Assembly (NCBI RefSeq): GCF_006265175.1
Contig: NZ_VDCQ01000028.1
Coordinates: forward strand, 39,716 to 103,715
Length of the DNA: 64,000 nucleotides
Reading direction: 5' to 3'
Source of the DNA: Paenibacillus hemerocallicola
GTDB taxonomy: Bacteria > Bacillota > Bacilli > Paenibacillales > NBRC-103111
Positions 1-7,967 of this stretch are shown here, in pieces. The number at the start of each line of letters is the position of its first letter. The stretch's first letter is position 1. The translations under genes and the position numbers were made by a program. Below the pieces are notes generated by a model. The model searched no databases. It was not told the origin of the DNA and worked only from the letters and a program-made list of their open reading frames with translations.

Positions 1-633
1 ACGGTCGACAAGCTCGCCAGACTCGTCGGACAGCTGAACGACAAGCCCAAGGCGGTCGTGAACGGCTCGGCCATGGGTATTTACGGTACGTCGGAGACCG
101 ACATTTATGATGAATCGAGCGCTGTCCGCAATGTCGACTTTTTGTCCGGAGTGGTCGAGCAATGGGAACGGGCGGCCCGAGCGATACCGGCTCCCCGGCT
201 GATTCTGCTGCGTACCGGTCTCGTACTGGGCCTCGAGGGAGGCGCTCTTCCCCTCATGTCGCTTCCGTACAAGCTGGGAGCGGGCGGACGTGTCGGCACG
301 GGCCGGCAATGGATGAGCTGGATTCATGCGGACGATATCGTCCGTCTGATCCGTTATTGCATCGACACGCCCGATATCCGGGGGCCGGTCAATGCGACCG
401 CGCCGCATCCGGTACGGAACGACCGGTTCGGTCGAGCGCTCGCTTCGGCCATGCGCAGGCCTCACTGGCTGCCCGTCCCGGCATTCGCGCTGAAGGCGGC
501 GCTCGGGGAGATGGCGGAGATGCTGCTGACCGGACAACACGTCTTGCCGAAGGTGGCGCTGGAGCACGGCTTCGAATTCCGGTATCCGACGGTGGACGAG
601 GCATTAAACGCCATTTACGGTAGAGTTCCGTAA
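1..633 (+). CDS. SDR-family NAD(P)-binding epimerase, TIGR01777/YfcH type (5' partial)
   Basis: The reading frame is open from base 1, so the N-terminal Rossmann dinucleotide-binding part lies outside the window; 210 codons remain. What is seen is the C-terminal half of a TIGR01777 (YfcH-like) epimerase: the NGSAMGIYG active-site Tyr region, then WMSWIHADDIVRLIRY, then the GPVNATAPHPVRN segment, and finally a DUF1731-type end (HWLPVPAFALKAALGEMAEMLL). These proteins are SDR nucleotide-sugar-epimerase relatives whose substrate is generally unknown. A weak hairpin with a T-run follows the stop codon at once, and the next gene has its own promoter, so it is probably transcribed separately. Family assignment is firm; substrate is unknown. 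Confidence 0.9.
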   Translation, partial: TVDKLARLVGQLNDKPKAVVNGSAMGIYGTSETDIYDESSAVRNVDFLSGVVEQWERAARAIPAPRLILLRTGLVLGLEGGALPLMSLPYKLGAGGRVGTGRQWMSWIHADDIVRLIRYCIDTPDIRGPVNATAPHPVRNDRFGRALASAMRRPHWLPVPAFALKAALGEMAEMLLTGQHVLPKVALEHGFEFRYPTVDEALNAIYGRVP

Positions 634-650
634 GCCGTTCCGGCTTTTTT
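633..650 (+). terminator. Short intrinsic terminator after the epimerase gene
   Basis: AGCCG (633-637), loop TTC, CGGCT (641-645), then six T. The stem is only 5 bp, so it is weak, but it is placed exactly at the stop codon. Confidence 0.5.
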
Positions 651-655
651 GCGGC

Positions 656-684
656 TTGACATGCCGTGTCACATATCGTTAACT
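656..684 (+). promoter_or_regulatory. Sigma-A-like promoter for glutamate dehydrogenase
   Basis: TTGACA at 656-661, a 17-bp spacer and TTAACT at 679-684. The -35 box is perfect and the -10 box is degenerate. It lies about 60 bp before the chosen start of the glutamate dehydrogenase gene. Confidence 0.45.
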
Positions 685-743
685 GGAATAGGAACAACTG
701 TAGTACAGCTTAGATACAATATATGGGAAAACGGGTGAAGCAA

Positions 744-2027
744 ATGAGCGGAAACAAGCGCATTTTGATGGGAGCCAACCAGCCGGCGCTTAGCGAAGGC
801 GTAATGGTCTCGACCCAGAAGGTGATACATGAAGCGCTCGAGCGGTTGGGCTACGGAGAAAGCTATTTCGAATTGCTGAAGGAACCGCTGCGGCTGTTGA
901 CGGTACGCATACCGGTACGAATGGACGACGGGCAAGTGAAGGTGTTTACCGGTTATCGCGCCCAGCATACGGATGCCGTGGGACCGACCAAGGGAGGCAT
1001 ACGGTTCCATCCAAGCGTGACGGCGGAGGAAGTATCGGCGCTCTCGCTCTGGATGACGCTCAAATGCGGAATATTCGATCTGCCTTACGGCGGAGGCAAA
1101 GGCGGCATCATCTGCGATCCGCGCACGATGTCGCTCGGCGAGGTGGAGCGGCTGGCTCGCGGCTACGTGCGGGCGATCAGCCAGATCGTCGGCCCCAATA
1201 AGGATATACCGGCACCCGATGTATATACGAATGCGCAAATTATGGCCTGGATGCTGGACGAATACAGCCGTATCCGCGAGTACGACTCGCCGGGCTTCAT
1301 TACCGGCAAGCCGCTTGCCATCGGCGGTTCGCAAGGGCGGGAGAAGGCGACCTCGCTCGGAGTGGCGATCTCGATCCGCGAAGCCGCGGCCCAACAGGGA
1401 ATGGCGATGAAAGGCTTGAAGGTATGCATTCAAGGCTTCGGCAACGTCGGCAGCCATCTGGCGGAAATTCTCGATCAATGGGGCGCGATTATCGTCGGCG
1501 TGAGCGACGTGCATGGCGGCATCTACGACGAGAAAGGTCTTGATGTGCCGTATTTGCTCGACCGGCGCGATTCGTTCGGCAGCGTGACGAATTTGTTCAG
1601 CAAGCGTCTGACGACGGCGGAATATCTCGTCCAGCCGTGCGACGTGCTCGTCCCGGCCGCGCTCGAGAACCAGATTACGATGGACAATGTCGATCGGATC
1701 CAGGCGAAATTGATCGTGGAAGCGGCCAACGGGCCGACGACGCTCGAAGCTTCGGACCGGCTGCACGAGCGCGGGGTGCTCGTCGTGCCGGACGTGCTGG
1801 CCAATGCCGGCGGCGTTACCGTCTCGTATTTCGAATGGGTGCAGAACAATCAGGGGTACTACTGGACGGAAGAGGAAGTCAACAGCAAGCTGGAGAGCAA
1901 GATGGTCGAAGCGGTGCATAAGGTTCTGGGCTTGGCCAAAAGCAGAAGCATTACTCCGCGTCTCGCCGCGTATATGGTCGGCGTGCAGAAGTATGCGGAA
2001 GCGAGCAGGCTGAGAGGCTGGGTATAA
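744..2027 (+). CDS. gudB: NAD-specific glutamate dehydrogenase (GudB/RocG type)
   Basis: Catabolic glutamate dehydrogenase interconverts glutamate and 2-oxoglutarate plus ammonia in the cytosol. Seen: the GPTKGGIRFHP substrate segment, LPYGGGKGGI with the catalytic lysine near residue 120, a PAPDVYTN segment, the IQGFGNVGSH dinucleotide-binding loop near residue 235, and VVPDVLANAGGVTVSYFEW near the C-terminus. From base 744 the protein is 427 residues, the size of Bacillus RocG/GudB. An upstream ATG at 723 is in frame but has no ribosome site, whereas GGGTGAAG precedes 744. The gene stands alone between terminators. Choosing between gudB and rocG from sequence alone is not possible. Confidence 0.93.
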   Translation: MSGNKRILMGANQPALSEGVMVSTQKVIHEALERLGYGESYFELLKEPLRLLTVRIPVRMDDGQVKVFTGYRAQHTDAVGPTKGGIRFHPSVTAEEVSALSLWMTLKCGIFDLPYGGGKGGIICDPRTMSLGEVERLARGYVRAISQIVGPNKDIPAPDVYTNAQIMAWMLDEYSRIREYDSPGFITGKPLAIGGSQGREKATSLGVAISIREAAAQQGMAMKGLKVCIQGFGNVGSHLAEILDQWGAIIVGVSDVHGGIYDEKGLDVPYLLDRRDSFGSVTNLFSKRLTTAEYLVQPCDVLVPAALENQITMDNVDRIQAKLIVEAANGPTTLEASDRLHERGVLVVPDVLANAGGVTVSYFEWVQNNQGYYWTEEEVNSKLESKMVEAVHKVLGLAKSRSITPRLAAYMVGVQKYAEASRLRGWV

Positions 2028-2055
2028 CAACGACAACGGCATAAGGGTACTCCAT

Positions 2056-2098
2056 GGGCTTCGCACAGGCAGAACGATCTGCAGGCGGAGCCCTTTTT
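2056..2098 (+). terminator. Intrinsic terminator after glutamate dehydrogenase
   Basis: Arms GGGCTTCGC (2056-2064) and GCGGAGCCC (2085-2093), with an inner GCAGA/TCTGC stem, then TTTTT. Confidence 0.75.
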
Positions 2099-2168
2099 AC
2101 TGGAACGGATATAATCTCTGAAGCAAAAGCGCCGTGACGCGTTTTGCCACGACAGGAGGATGACCGAT

Positions 2169-2996
2169 ATGAGCGAGCTTCTCGTTCCGACTTGGTATTA
2201 TCAGCATTATGACGCCGATTTCAATCTCGACGTTCCGGCGGAAGCGTTCGGAGGCTGGAACAAAACCGAGCTGCCGATCAACGCCGCCAAAACCGCCCTC
2301 GTAGTGATGCACGCGTGGGACTGCGGGACTCGGGAGCAGTACCCCGGCTGGCACCGGGTCGTGGAATACATCCCGCGTTCGTACGACATATGCGACAACG
2401 TGCTCCCCGACTTGCTCGGTGCGGCAAGATCGTCGGGCTTGACCGTCTATCACGTGGTTCGTCCGGGCAGCGACTATTTCCGCGAATATCCGGGGTACAA
2501 GAGAGCCGACCGGTTGGCCGGTCCCGCCGAGCCGAAGAAGCGTCAAGTGGAGAGGGACGACGTCCTCGACCGGCTCGCCCGTTTCCGCGCTAAGTCGATC
2601 TTCCCCGGAGAGCACAATAAGGCGGATATCGCGGCGGGGCAGCAGCATCTGGACTTCCCGGAGCAGGCCAAGCCGGCAGGAGAGGAAGGCATCGCGGAAA
2701 CGGCAGCCCAGCTGCACGCTTTATGCAGGGACGACGGCATCAACCACCTGATCTACGCCGGGTTCGCGATTAACGGCTGTTTGGTCACTTCCCCGGGAGG
2801 TATGGTGGATATGCAGCGGGAAGGCTACACGTGCTCGGCCGTCCGCCAAGCCGTGACCGCGATCGAGAATAAGGAAACGGCCCGGACGGAGACGGCGAAG
2901 GAGATCGCTCTCTGGCAGGTAGCGCTTTTCTACGGGTTCGTGTATGATGCCGACGATTTGATCGGAGCTTTAAAGAGCGGTAGTACGGTCGTTTAA
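2169..2996 (+). CDS. Isochorismatase-fold cysteine hydrolase
   Basis: 275 residues. The fold is recognised from the first strand with its aspartate (TALVVMHAWD), the GLTVYHVVRPG strand, and a catalytic cysteine in the AGFAINGCLVTSPGGM stretch about residue 200, as in isochorismatase-like hydrolases (nicotinamidase/biuret hydrolase superfamily). The substrate is not predictable. It has extra length compared with the usual 180-220 residues, largely in a charged middle part (PAEPKKRQVERDDVLDRL). Start: AGGAGG at 2154-2159 directly abuts an ATG at 2160, so the ATG at 2169, with 9-nt spacing, is preferred. Confidence 0.8.
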   Translation: MSELLVPTWYYQHYDADFNLDVPAEAFGGWNKTELPINAAKTALVVMHAWDCGTREQYPGWHRVVEYIPRSYDICDNVLPDLLGAARSSGLTVYHVVRPGSDYFREYPGYKRADRLAGPAEPKKRQVERDDVLDRLARFRAKSIFPGEHNKADIAAGQQHLDFPEQAKPAGEEGIAETAAQLHALCRDDGINHLIYAGFAINGCLVTSPGGMVDMQREGYTCSAVRQAVTAIENKETARTETAKEIALWQVALFYGFVYDADDLIGALKSGSTVV

Positions 2997-3068
2997 TCAA
3001 AAGGAGGGGCCCGCCGCTCATCCGCAGGTTTGGAAGAGGGCGGGCCATGGAAGCGAGTCTGTGCGAGT

Positions 3069-3584
3069 TTACCGGTACGGTCTCCGGCGTCGGAAATGCT
3101 GCTGCACGAATATGGTGGAGGTACGGATACGGGCTTTCTTCTTGCCTTTGCGACGGCGCTTGCGGCGGCGGCGCGGGCGCCGTTTCCATTCTGCCTCGTC
3201 GTCGTCGGCGCCGCCCGATTTGCCTTTGCCGGGAAGCATCGTCATGAGCAGCTTGATCATGGGCTGCATTTGCTGAATATTGCTGACGATCTTCTGCACT
3301 TTGCCAACGGTGGAGATGATGCCGTCGATACCGCCCAGCCGGTCGACTACCGATTTGATATCTTTGAAATTGAAGCTGCTAAGAAGACCGGCGCCTCCTC
3401 CCGAGGACGCTGCCGGCGCGGCGGGCAGCTGCTGTCCGAATTGCTGGGCCGGGGGGGCGAAGCCAAAGCTCTCCGTCGGAAATCCGCCGGCGCTAGGGCC
3501 GGGATAGGGGCCGAAGCTCCGGTAATCCCCCGAACTCCGCACGTCCCGTTGGTCATACCGGACTGGCCATTGATGTCGATTCAC
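3069..3584 (-). CDS. yqfQ: YqfQ/VrrA-like protein
   Basis: 171 residues from a GTG start at 3584, which has AAGAAGGA about 10 nt upstream; a GTG at 3593 is the alternative. The N-terminal half is rich in Pro, Gly, Ser and Phe. A conserved core, FKDIKSVVDRLGGIDGI and VGKVQKIVSNIQQM, about residues 70-115, is the YqfQ domain known from Bacillus YqfQ/VrrA. It is followed by a strongly basic tail with arginine/lysine runs. Function is unknown in the family. The long open frame on the opposite strand here is a shadow. The frame extends upstream to 3884, but that part has no protein character and would cover the yerC promoter. Confidence 0.75.
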   Translation of the reverse strand: MNRHQWPVRYDQRDVRSSGDYRSFGPYPGPSAGGFPTESFGFAPPAQQFGQQLPAAPAASSGGGAGLLSSFNFKDIKSVVDRLGGIDGIISTVGKVQKIVSNIQQMQPMIKLLMTMLPGKGKSGGADDDEAEWKRRPRRRRKRRRKGKKKARIRTSTIFVQQHFRRRRPYR

Positions 3585-3878
3585 TCGGTTCACATTCCTT
3601 CTTCTTGGATTTCGGTTATGTAATACTGTATGTGGTAGGCGAATGATTGGTTTGGACGAATGCCCGGTTTCTCGCGTCCAGTTCGGGGATATGTCCTGCT
3701 CGAGCGCGGAATTGGCCGTGGAAGGCAGCCCTTTTTTCGAACAAGTTGCCGTTGCGCGGGAATGACAATTTAGTCCGGTGACGTATAAAAATTTTAACGT
3801 TTTACAATCGTAAAGGAAGGAATGCGGCGAGTTATGTCGAAACAGGTTAATAAGACAGGAAATAGGGGTTGAGAGAAA

Positions 3879-4169
3879 GTGCAATTGAAGAAGCTGAACG
3901 ATAAATCGATCGACCAGTTGTTTGAGGCGGTTTTGACGTTGAAGACGGTGGAAGAGTGCTATATTTTTTTCGACGATCTGTGCACGGTTAACGAGATTCA
4001 GTCGCTGTCGCAGCGGCTCGAGGTTGCCCGCATGCTGGGCAAAGGAAGCACGTACAACCAGATCGAAGCGGAGACGGGCGCCAGTACCGCGACCATTTCC
4101 CGCGTCAAGCGGTGCTTGAATTACGGCAATGACGGTTACAAAATGGCATTGGAGCGGCTAGGCCGCTAA
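3879..4169 (+). CDS. yerC: YerC/YecD family TrpR-like DNA-binding protein
   Basis: 96 residues with GTG start; GAGAG lies just upstream. The sequence matches the TrpR-superfamily YerC family: TVEECYIFFDDLCTVNEIQS, then the helix-turn-helix QRLEVARMLGKGSTYNQIEAETGASTATISRVKRCL, ending in a short amphipathic tail. Such proteins bind DNA as helical dimers; the Bacillus member is described as a small regulator of uncertain regulon. It is a single-gene unit: a strong terminator follows at 4216. Confidence 0.9.
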   Translation: MQLKKLNDKSIDQLFEAVLTLKTVEECYIFFDDLCTVNEIQSLSQRLEVARMLGKGSTYNQIEAETGASTATISRVKRCLNYGNDGYKMALERLGR

Positions 4170-4215
4170 TCGATCGCGGGCCCGCCGGTCCGGTCCCATA
4201 CGCTTGTCCGCGAGA

Positions 4216-4243
4216 CCCCGCTCCTATAGAGAGCGGGGTTTTT
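4216..4243 (+). terminator. Intrinsic terminator after yerC
   Basis: CCCCGCTC (4216-4223), 7-nt loop, GAGCGGGG (4231-4238), then T5. Confidence 0.9.
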
Positions 4244-4336
4244 GGCGTTCGCCGGACGATGGCGAGCCGCCGAATTGACTTTCGTGTAAGCTTTCGATAG
4301 CATGAATATGAAGGTTGAGCGGAAGAGGTGCTCCGG

Positions 4337-5134
4337 ATGGGCAAGGCAGGCGTTCTCGTAATCAGTCACGGCTCCCGCAGCCCGGAGTGGGTGCGGCTCA
4401 TCGATCGGGCGGTAGCGGATATCCGGTTGCCCGCAATCGAAGATGGAGGAGTTCCGGTCGTTTCTTCGTTTCTGGAAATTGTCGAGGGACGGCTTATTCA
4501 GGACGGCATCGATGAGCTCGAAGCGATGGGCGTTGCCGATCTCGTAGTCGTGCCGTTATTCGTCTCGTACGGAAGCACGCATGTGGATGAAATCCGCTAT
4601 GCGCTCGGCGATTTGCCCGAGGCTTCGTCCGATACGGACATGGTGCCGTTTCGCCGGGAAGCGAGCGTGCACGTCTGTCCTCCGTTGGATGACGATCCGG
4701 TCGTGGCGGATATTGTGCTGCACCATTTGGGCTCCTTGTCGGCTTGCCCCGAGCGGGAGCGCGTGCTGTTGATCGGCCATGGCAGCGAGCTGCCGGATTT
4801 TTACGCCAAATGGAAAAGCGGGATGGGGAGCGTGGCGCGAAGATTGCAAGAGCTCGGCGGATTCAGGGAGGTTCGGACGGCGCTACTGCTGCCCGACGAG
4901 ACCCGCGATGCTCTGCAGACTTGGCGTGAAGACCCGACGGACTGTGACGTCATCGTCGCTCCGCTGTTTTTAAGCTCGGGGTATTTCACAAATACGGTAA
5001 TTCCGGACAGATTGGCCGGATTCGAATACAAATATAATGGAAAAGCGCTTTTGCCGCATGCTTCGGTATCCCGCTGGATGGAGCGGGTCGCGGCGGAGGC
5101 GCTCGGACGGATAAGAACCGAGAATATAAACTAA
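4337..5134 (+). CDS. sirB: Sirohydrochlorin chelatase, CbiX/SirB family
   Basis: 265 residues. Two tandem CbiX halves are visible: the first begins VLVISHGSRSPEW with the metal-ligand histidine near residue 10, the second LLIGHGSELPDFY near residue 140. Long-form CbiX/SirB proteins insert Fe2+ (siroheme) or Co2+ (cobalamin) into sirohydrochlorin; the length equals Bacillus SirB. Which metal is used cannot be told here, since no siroheme or cobalamin genes are adjacent. Start: an in-frame GTG at 4328 overlaps the ribosome site; ATG 4337 has GGAAGAGG 8 nt upstream and is preferred. The gene leads directly into the lipid kinase gene (37-bp gap). Confidence 0.88.
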   Translation: MGKAGVLVISHGSRSPEWVRLIDRAVADIRLPAIEDGGVPVVSSFLEIVEGRLIQDGIDELEAMGVADLVVVPLFVSYGSTHVDEIRYALGDLPEASSDTDMVPFRREASVHVCPPLDDDPVVADIVLHHLGSLSACPERERVLLIGHGSELPDFYAKWKSGMGSVARRLQELGGFREVRTALLLPDETRDALQTWREDPTDCDVIVAPLFLSSGYFTNTVIPDRLAGFEYKYNGKALLPHASVSRWMERVAAEALGRIRTENIN

Positions 5135-5170
5135 ATGATGCCGAACGAACATAAATGGGGGAATGGGTTG

Positions 5171-6079
5171 ATGACGAAACGCGCCAGATTGATCTACAAC
5201 CCGACATCCGGTCGGGAGGAAATGAAGCGAAGGCTGCCGGAAATCCTGCAGCGATTGGAACGGGGCGGGCTGGAGACGTCGACCCATGCCACGATCGGGG
5301 AAGGGGACGCCACGGTTGCGGCCGCCGAAGCGGTCGAGCGCGGCTTCGACATCATCATCGCGGCGGGCGGCGACGGCACGCTGTATGAAGTGATCAACGG
5401 CATGGCGGAGATGAAGAACCGCCCTCCGCTCGGCATATTGCCGGTCGGGACGACCAACGATTTTGCCCGGGCGCTCGGCATTCCGAAGCATTGGGAGTTC
5501 GCCGTCGACCTGATCCTGCAGCAGCATACGCGGGTGATCGACGTAGGCAAGGTCAATCAGCGGTATTTCATCAACATCGCCGGAGGCGGGTCGATGACCG
5601 AGCTTACGTACGAGGTGCCGAGCAAGCTGAAGACGATGATCGGACAGCTCGCCTATTACATGAAGGGGCTGGAGAAGCTGCCCCGGCTGAGGCCGATCGA
5701 GCTGTGCTTCCGTTCGAAGGAAGTGCTCGTGCAAGAGGAAGTGATGATGTTCCTCATCTGCAACAGCAACTCCGTAGGCGGCTTCGAGAAGCTGGCCCCG
5801 GACGCGAGCCTGAGCGACGGGCTGCTCGACGTATTCATCTTGCGCAAGTGCAACCTGGCGGAGTTTATCCGCATCGTATCGGCGGCGCTGCGCGGCGAGC
5901 ATATGAACGACCCGCATGTGATTCATTTCAAGACGCAAAGCATTCAGGTGACCTCCCCGGATTACGTGCAGCTCAACCTGGACGGCGAATTCGGGGGTAC
6001 GCTGCCGTGTACGATCTCCGTCCTGCCGGATCATCTGCAAATATTCGTGGACGAGTCGGGAACCTCGACCTATAAATAA
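5171..6079 (+). CDS. dagK: Diacylglycerol kinase (DgkB/YegS-type lipid kinase)
   Basis: 302 residues. It phosphorylates diacylglycerol to phosphatidate, recycling diacylglycerol from lipoteichoic acid synthesis. Seen: RLIYNPTSGR at the N-terminus, the catalytic/nucleotide loop IIAAGGDGTLYEVINGM, then LPVGTTNDFARALG, and the C-terminal LNLDGEFGG strand typical of DAGK-catalytic plus YegS-C domains. The length equals that of Bacillus DgkB. Start at 5171, preceded by GGGGGA; the open frame extends 12 codons upstream to 5135 but without a ribosome site. The gene sits next to rlmCD, a common neighbourhood in Bacillales. Confidence 0.93.
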   Translation: MTKRARLIYNPTSGREEMKRRLPEILQRLERGGLETSTHATIGEGDATVAAAEAVERGFDIIIAAGGDGTLYEVINGMAEMKNRPPLGILPVGTTNDFARALGIPKHWEFAVDLILQQHTRVIDVGKVNQRYFINIAGGGSMTELTYEVPSKLKTMIGQLAYYMKGLEKLPRLRPIELCFRSKEVLVQEEVMMFLICNSNSVGGFEKLAPDASLSDGLLDVFILRKCNLAEFIRIVSAALRGEHMNDPHVIHFKTQSIQVTSPDYVQLNLDGEFGGTLPCTISVLPDHLQIFVDESGTSTYK

Positions 6080-6127
6080 AGACTTGCCCCGGTGGTAGGG
6101 CAAGGATTAGCAACGGAGTGTATAAAC

Positions 6128-7822
6128 GTGGCACCAAACCGAAACGGCCGCAACGGCCGAACGAAAAGAAACGGACCGCCCGGCGGCCGACGGGAAGGGA
6201 CCGAGCGTCCCGCGGCCAAGACTGCCGCCCCGGTCGCACTGCGGGAACAGGTCGTCGCCGATATTATCGGAATAGGACATGGCGGGGAAGGGGTGGGCCG
6301 CGTAAACGGCTTTACCCTTTTTATCCATGGAGTGCTGCCGGGCGAGCGGGTAAGCGCCGAGGTTACCGGCCTCAAGAAGCAGTACGGCTTCGCCCGATTG
6401 CTGGACGTGCTGGAAGAGAGCCCTGACCGACTGGAGCCGCCATGCCCGGTGTTCGACGAATGCGGAGGCTGCCAGCTCCAGCATCTCGGCTATGACGCGC
6501 AGCTTCGGATGAAGTGGAAAATGGTGGTCGACAACCTGGAGCGGATTGGTAAGCTTCGGGTGATCGGAGGGCGGAATGCCGAGGGGACGGGGAACTCCGG
6601 AAGGCTGCAAGACGAGATGGGGGAGGAGCAAGCTGGAGGGCGGCAAGACGATGAGGAGACGGAGCGATCCGAAAGGCGGCAGGACGGGCTGAGGGCGGAG
6701 CAAGGTGGAGAGCAGCGTGACGCCGAGGGAGCGGTGCGCTTCGAAAAGGGGCAGGACGAGCCAGGGACGGAGCAATCGCCGGGCATACTCGTCCATCCCA
6801 CAATCGGGATGGACGATCCTTGGCGCTACCGCAACAAAGTGCAGGTTCCAATCGGCGAACGGGAGGGCGGCCTCGTCGGCGGCTTCTACGCCACGGGCAG
6901 CCACACCATCGTCGACTCCGACCTGTGCCTGATCCGGACCGAGGCGGCCGACGACATCGTTAGCGCCGTTAAACGTATCGCCCACGAGCTGGCTATCCCG
7001 GCCTACGAGGAAGAGAAACGGCAAAGCGGACTGCGTCACGTTATCGTGAAGACAGCTTTTCGAACCGGGGAAATCATGGTTGTACTCGTGACCGATCAGA
7101 CCAAGCTCCCCCACGTGGAGCAATTGACCGAGCGAATAGTCGCAGCAGTACCCGGTATTACCAGCCTCTTCCATAACGTCAATCCCTTACCGGGGGGCGG
7201 GACGGTCATGGGTCCTCATACCTTGGTGTTATGGGGGCGGGACCGTATTTATGATGCGATCGGAGACGTGCGGTTCGCCATCTCGGCCCATTCGTTCTAC
7301 CAAGTAAACCCGGTGCAGACCGAAGCACTGTACGGCAAAGCGCTGGAGTACGCCGGCTTGACCGGAAGTGAAACCGTCATCGACGCCTATTGCGGAGTCG
7401 GCACTATTTCGCTTTTTCTCGCCCAACGGGCGAAACAGGTATACGGCGTGGAAATCGTGCCGGAGGCAATAGAGGACGCCCGGCGCAACGCCGAGCTGAA
7501 CGGCATCACGAACGCTGAGTTCGAAGCGGGCAAGGCCGAAGAAGTCATCCCCGCCTGGCGGGAGCGCGGCATCCGCCCCGACGTTATCGTCGTCGACCCT
7601 CCTCGAAGCGGCTGCGACGCCGCGCTTCTCGACACGATTGTCGCGATGCGGCCGGAGCGTGTTGTTTACGTTTCTTGCAATCCGTCGACGTTAGCTCGTG
7701 ATCTGCGCGTGTTAGAGGATGGTGGGTTTCGGACGGTGGAGGTGCAGCCGGTGGATATGTTTCCGCATACGGTGCATGTTGAAAGTGTTTGTTTGTTGGT
7801 GAGTGATGGAACAGAAGGCTGA
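6128..7822 (+). CDS. rlmCD: 23S rRNA (uracil-C5)-methyltransferase RlmCD, with an inserted repetitive segment
   Basis: 564 residues. S-adenosylmethionine-dependent methylation of uracils in 23S rRNA. A basic N-terminal extension leads into a TRAM domain (VVADIIGIGHGGEGVGRVNG), the iron-sulphur cysteines CPVFDECGGCQLQHL, motif I VIDAYCGVGTISLF, VVDPPRSGCD, and the catalytic cysteine in VYVSCNPSTLARDL. About residues 150-225 are a low-complexity Glu/Gln/Arg/Asp insert absent from typical family members (usually about 450 residues). Start GTG 6128 has GGAG 9 nt before it; a GTG at 6092 is less likely. The last codons overlap the att core at 7763, so the terminal residues (HVESVCLLVSDGTEG) are probably supplied by the integrated element. 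Confidence 0.92.
   Translation: MAPNRNGRNGRTKRNGPPGGRREGTERPAAKTAAPVALREQVVADIIGIGHGGEGVGRVNGFTLFIHGVLPGERVSAEVTGLKKQYGFARLLDVLEESPDRLEPPCPVFDECGGCQLQHLGYDAQLRMKWKMVVDNLERIGKLRVIGGRNAEGTGNSGRLQDEMGEEQAGGRQDDEETERSERRQDGLRAEQGGEQRDAEGAVRFEKGQDEPGTEQSPGILVHPTIGMDDPWRYRNKVQVPIGEREGGLVGGFYATGSHTIVDSDLCLIRTEAADDIVSAVKRIAHELAIPAYEEEKRQSGLRHVIVKTAFRTGEIMVVLVTDQTKLPHVEQLTERIVAAVPGITSLFHNVNPLPGGGTVMGPHTLVLWGRDRIYDAIGDVRFAISAHSFYQVNPVQTEALYGKALEYAGLTGSETVIDAYCGVGTISLFLAQRAKQVYGVEIVPEAIEDARRNAELNGITNAEFEAGKAEEVIPAWRERGIRPDVIVVDPPRSGCDAALLDTIVAMRPERVVYVSCNPSTLARDLRVLEDGGFRTVEVQPVDMFPHTVHVESVCLLVSDGTEG
6560..6790 (+). repeat. Imperfect tandem repeats inside rlmCD
   Basis: Four or five imperfect copies of a purine-rich unit resembling GGCAGGACGAG...GGAGCAA at 45-65 nt spacing. 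They encode repeated RxQDxxxxEQ-like peptides (LQDEMGEEQ, RQDGLRAEQ, GQDEPGTEQ) between the FeS region and the methyltransferase core. The unit keeps the frame. Confidence 0.7.
7763..7780 (+). other. att core, left (within the rlmCD 3' end)
   Basis: CCGCATACGGTGCATGTT; encodes Pro-His-Thr-Val-His-Val in the rlmCD frame. Confidence 0.6.
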
Positions 7823-7898
7823 AATGCCTTGATATATAAGGGTTTTTGGTTGTAGTACAGAGCTTTGAAGTTTGGTATAACAGCGGGGGAATTGTGGC

Positions 7899-7922
7899 TT
7901 TGGTGCTAAATTGGTGCTAATC
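7899..7922 (+). repeat. Candidate integrase arm-type sites, left end
   Basis: Two TTGGTGCTAA-like direct repeats (TTTGGTGCTAAA, ATTGGTGCTAAT), 12 bp apart, between the att core and the integrase stop codon. The matching TTGGTGC/TTGGTGT copies lie at 28009-28043 near the other end. Tyrosine integrases of this kind use such arm sites; assignment here is by position only. Confidence 0.4.
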
Positions 7923-7967
7923 TTTTGGGAAGACGACGTTTTGAGGGTGTTAAAGCGTCGTCTTTTT

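Noticed and set aside
669..2066. 465-codon open frame on the - strand
   Set aside because: It is a shadow of the glutamate dehydrogenase gene; His/Arg/Asp-rich composition, no domain and no ribosome site.
3030..3623. 197-codon open frame on the + strand
   Set aside because: Antisense to the yqfQ-like gene, whose conserved domain lies on the other strand.
4970..6103. 377-codon - strand frame opposite dagK
   Set aside because: Composition is that of a mirrored coding frame; dagK motifs on the + strand are complete.
6107..7174. 355-codon - strand frame opposite rlmCD
   Set aside because: Shadow of a GC-rich gene; no recognisable protein.
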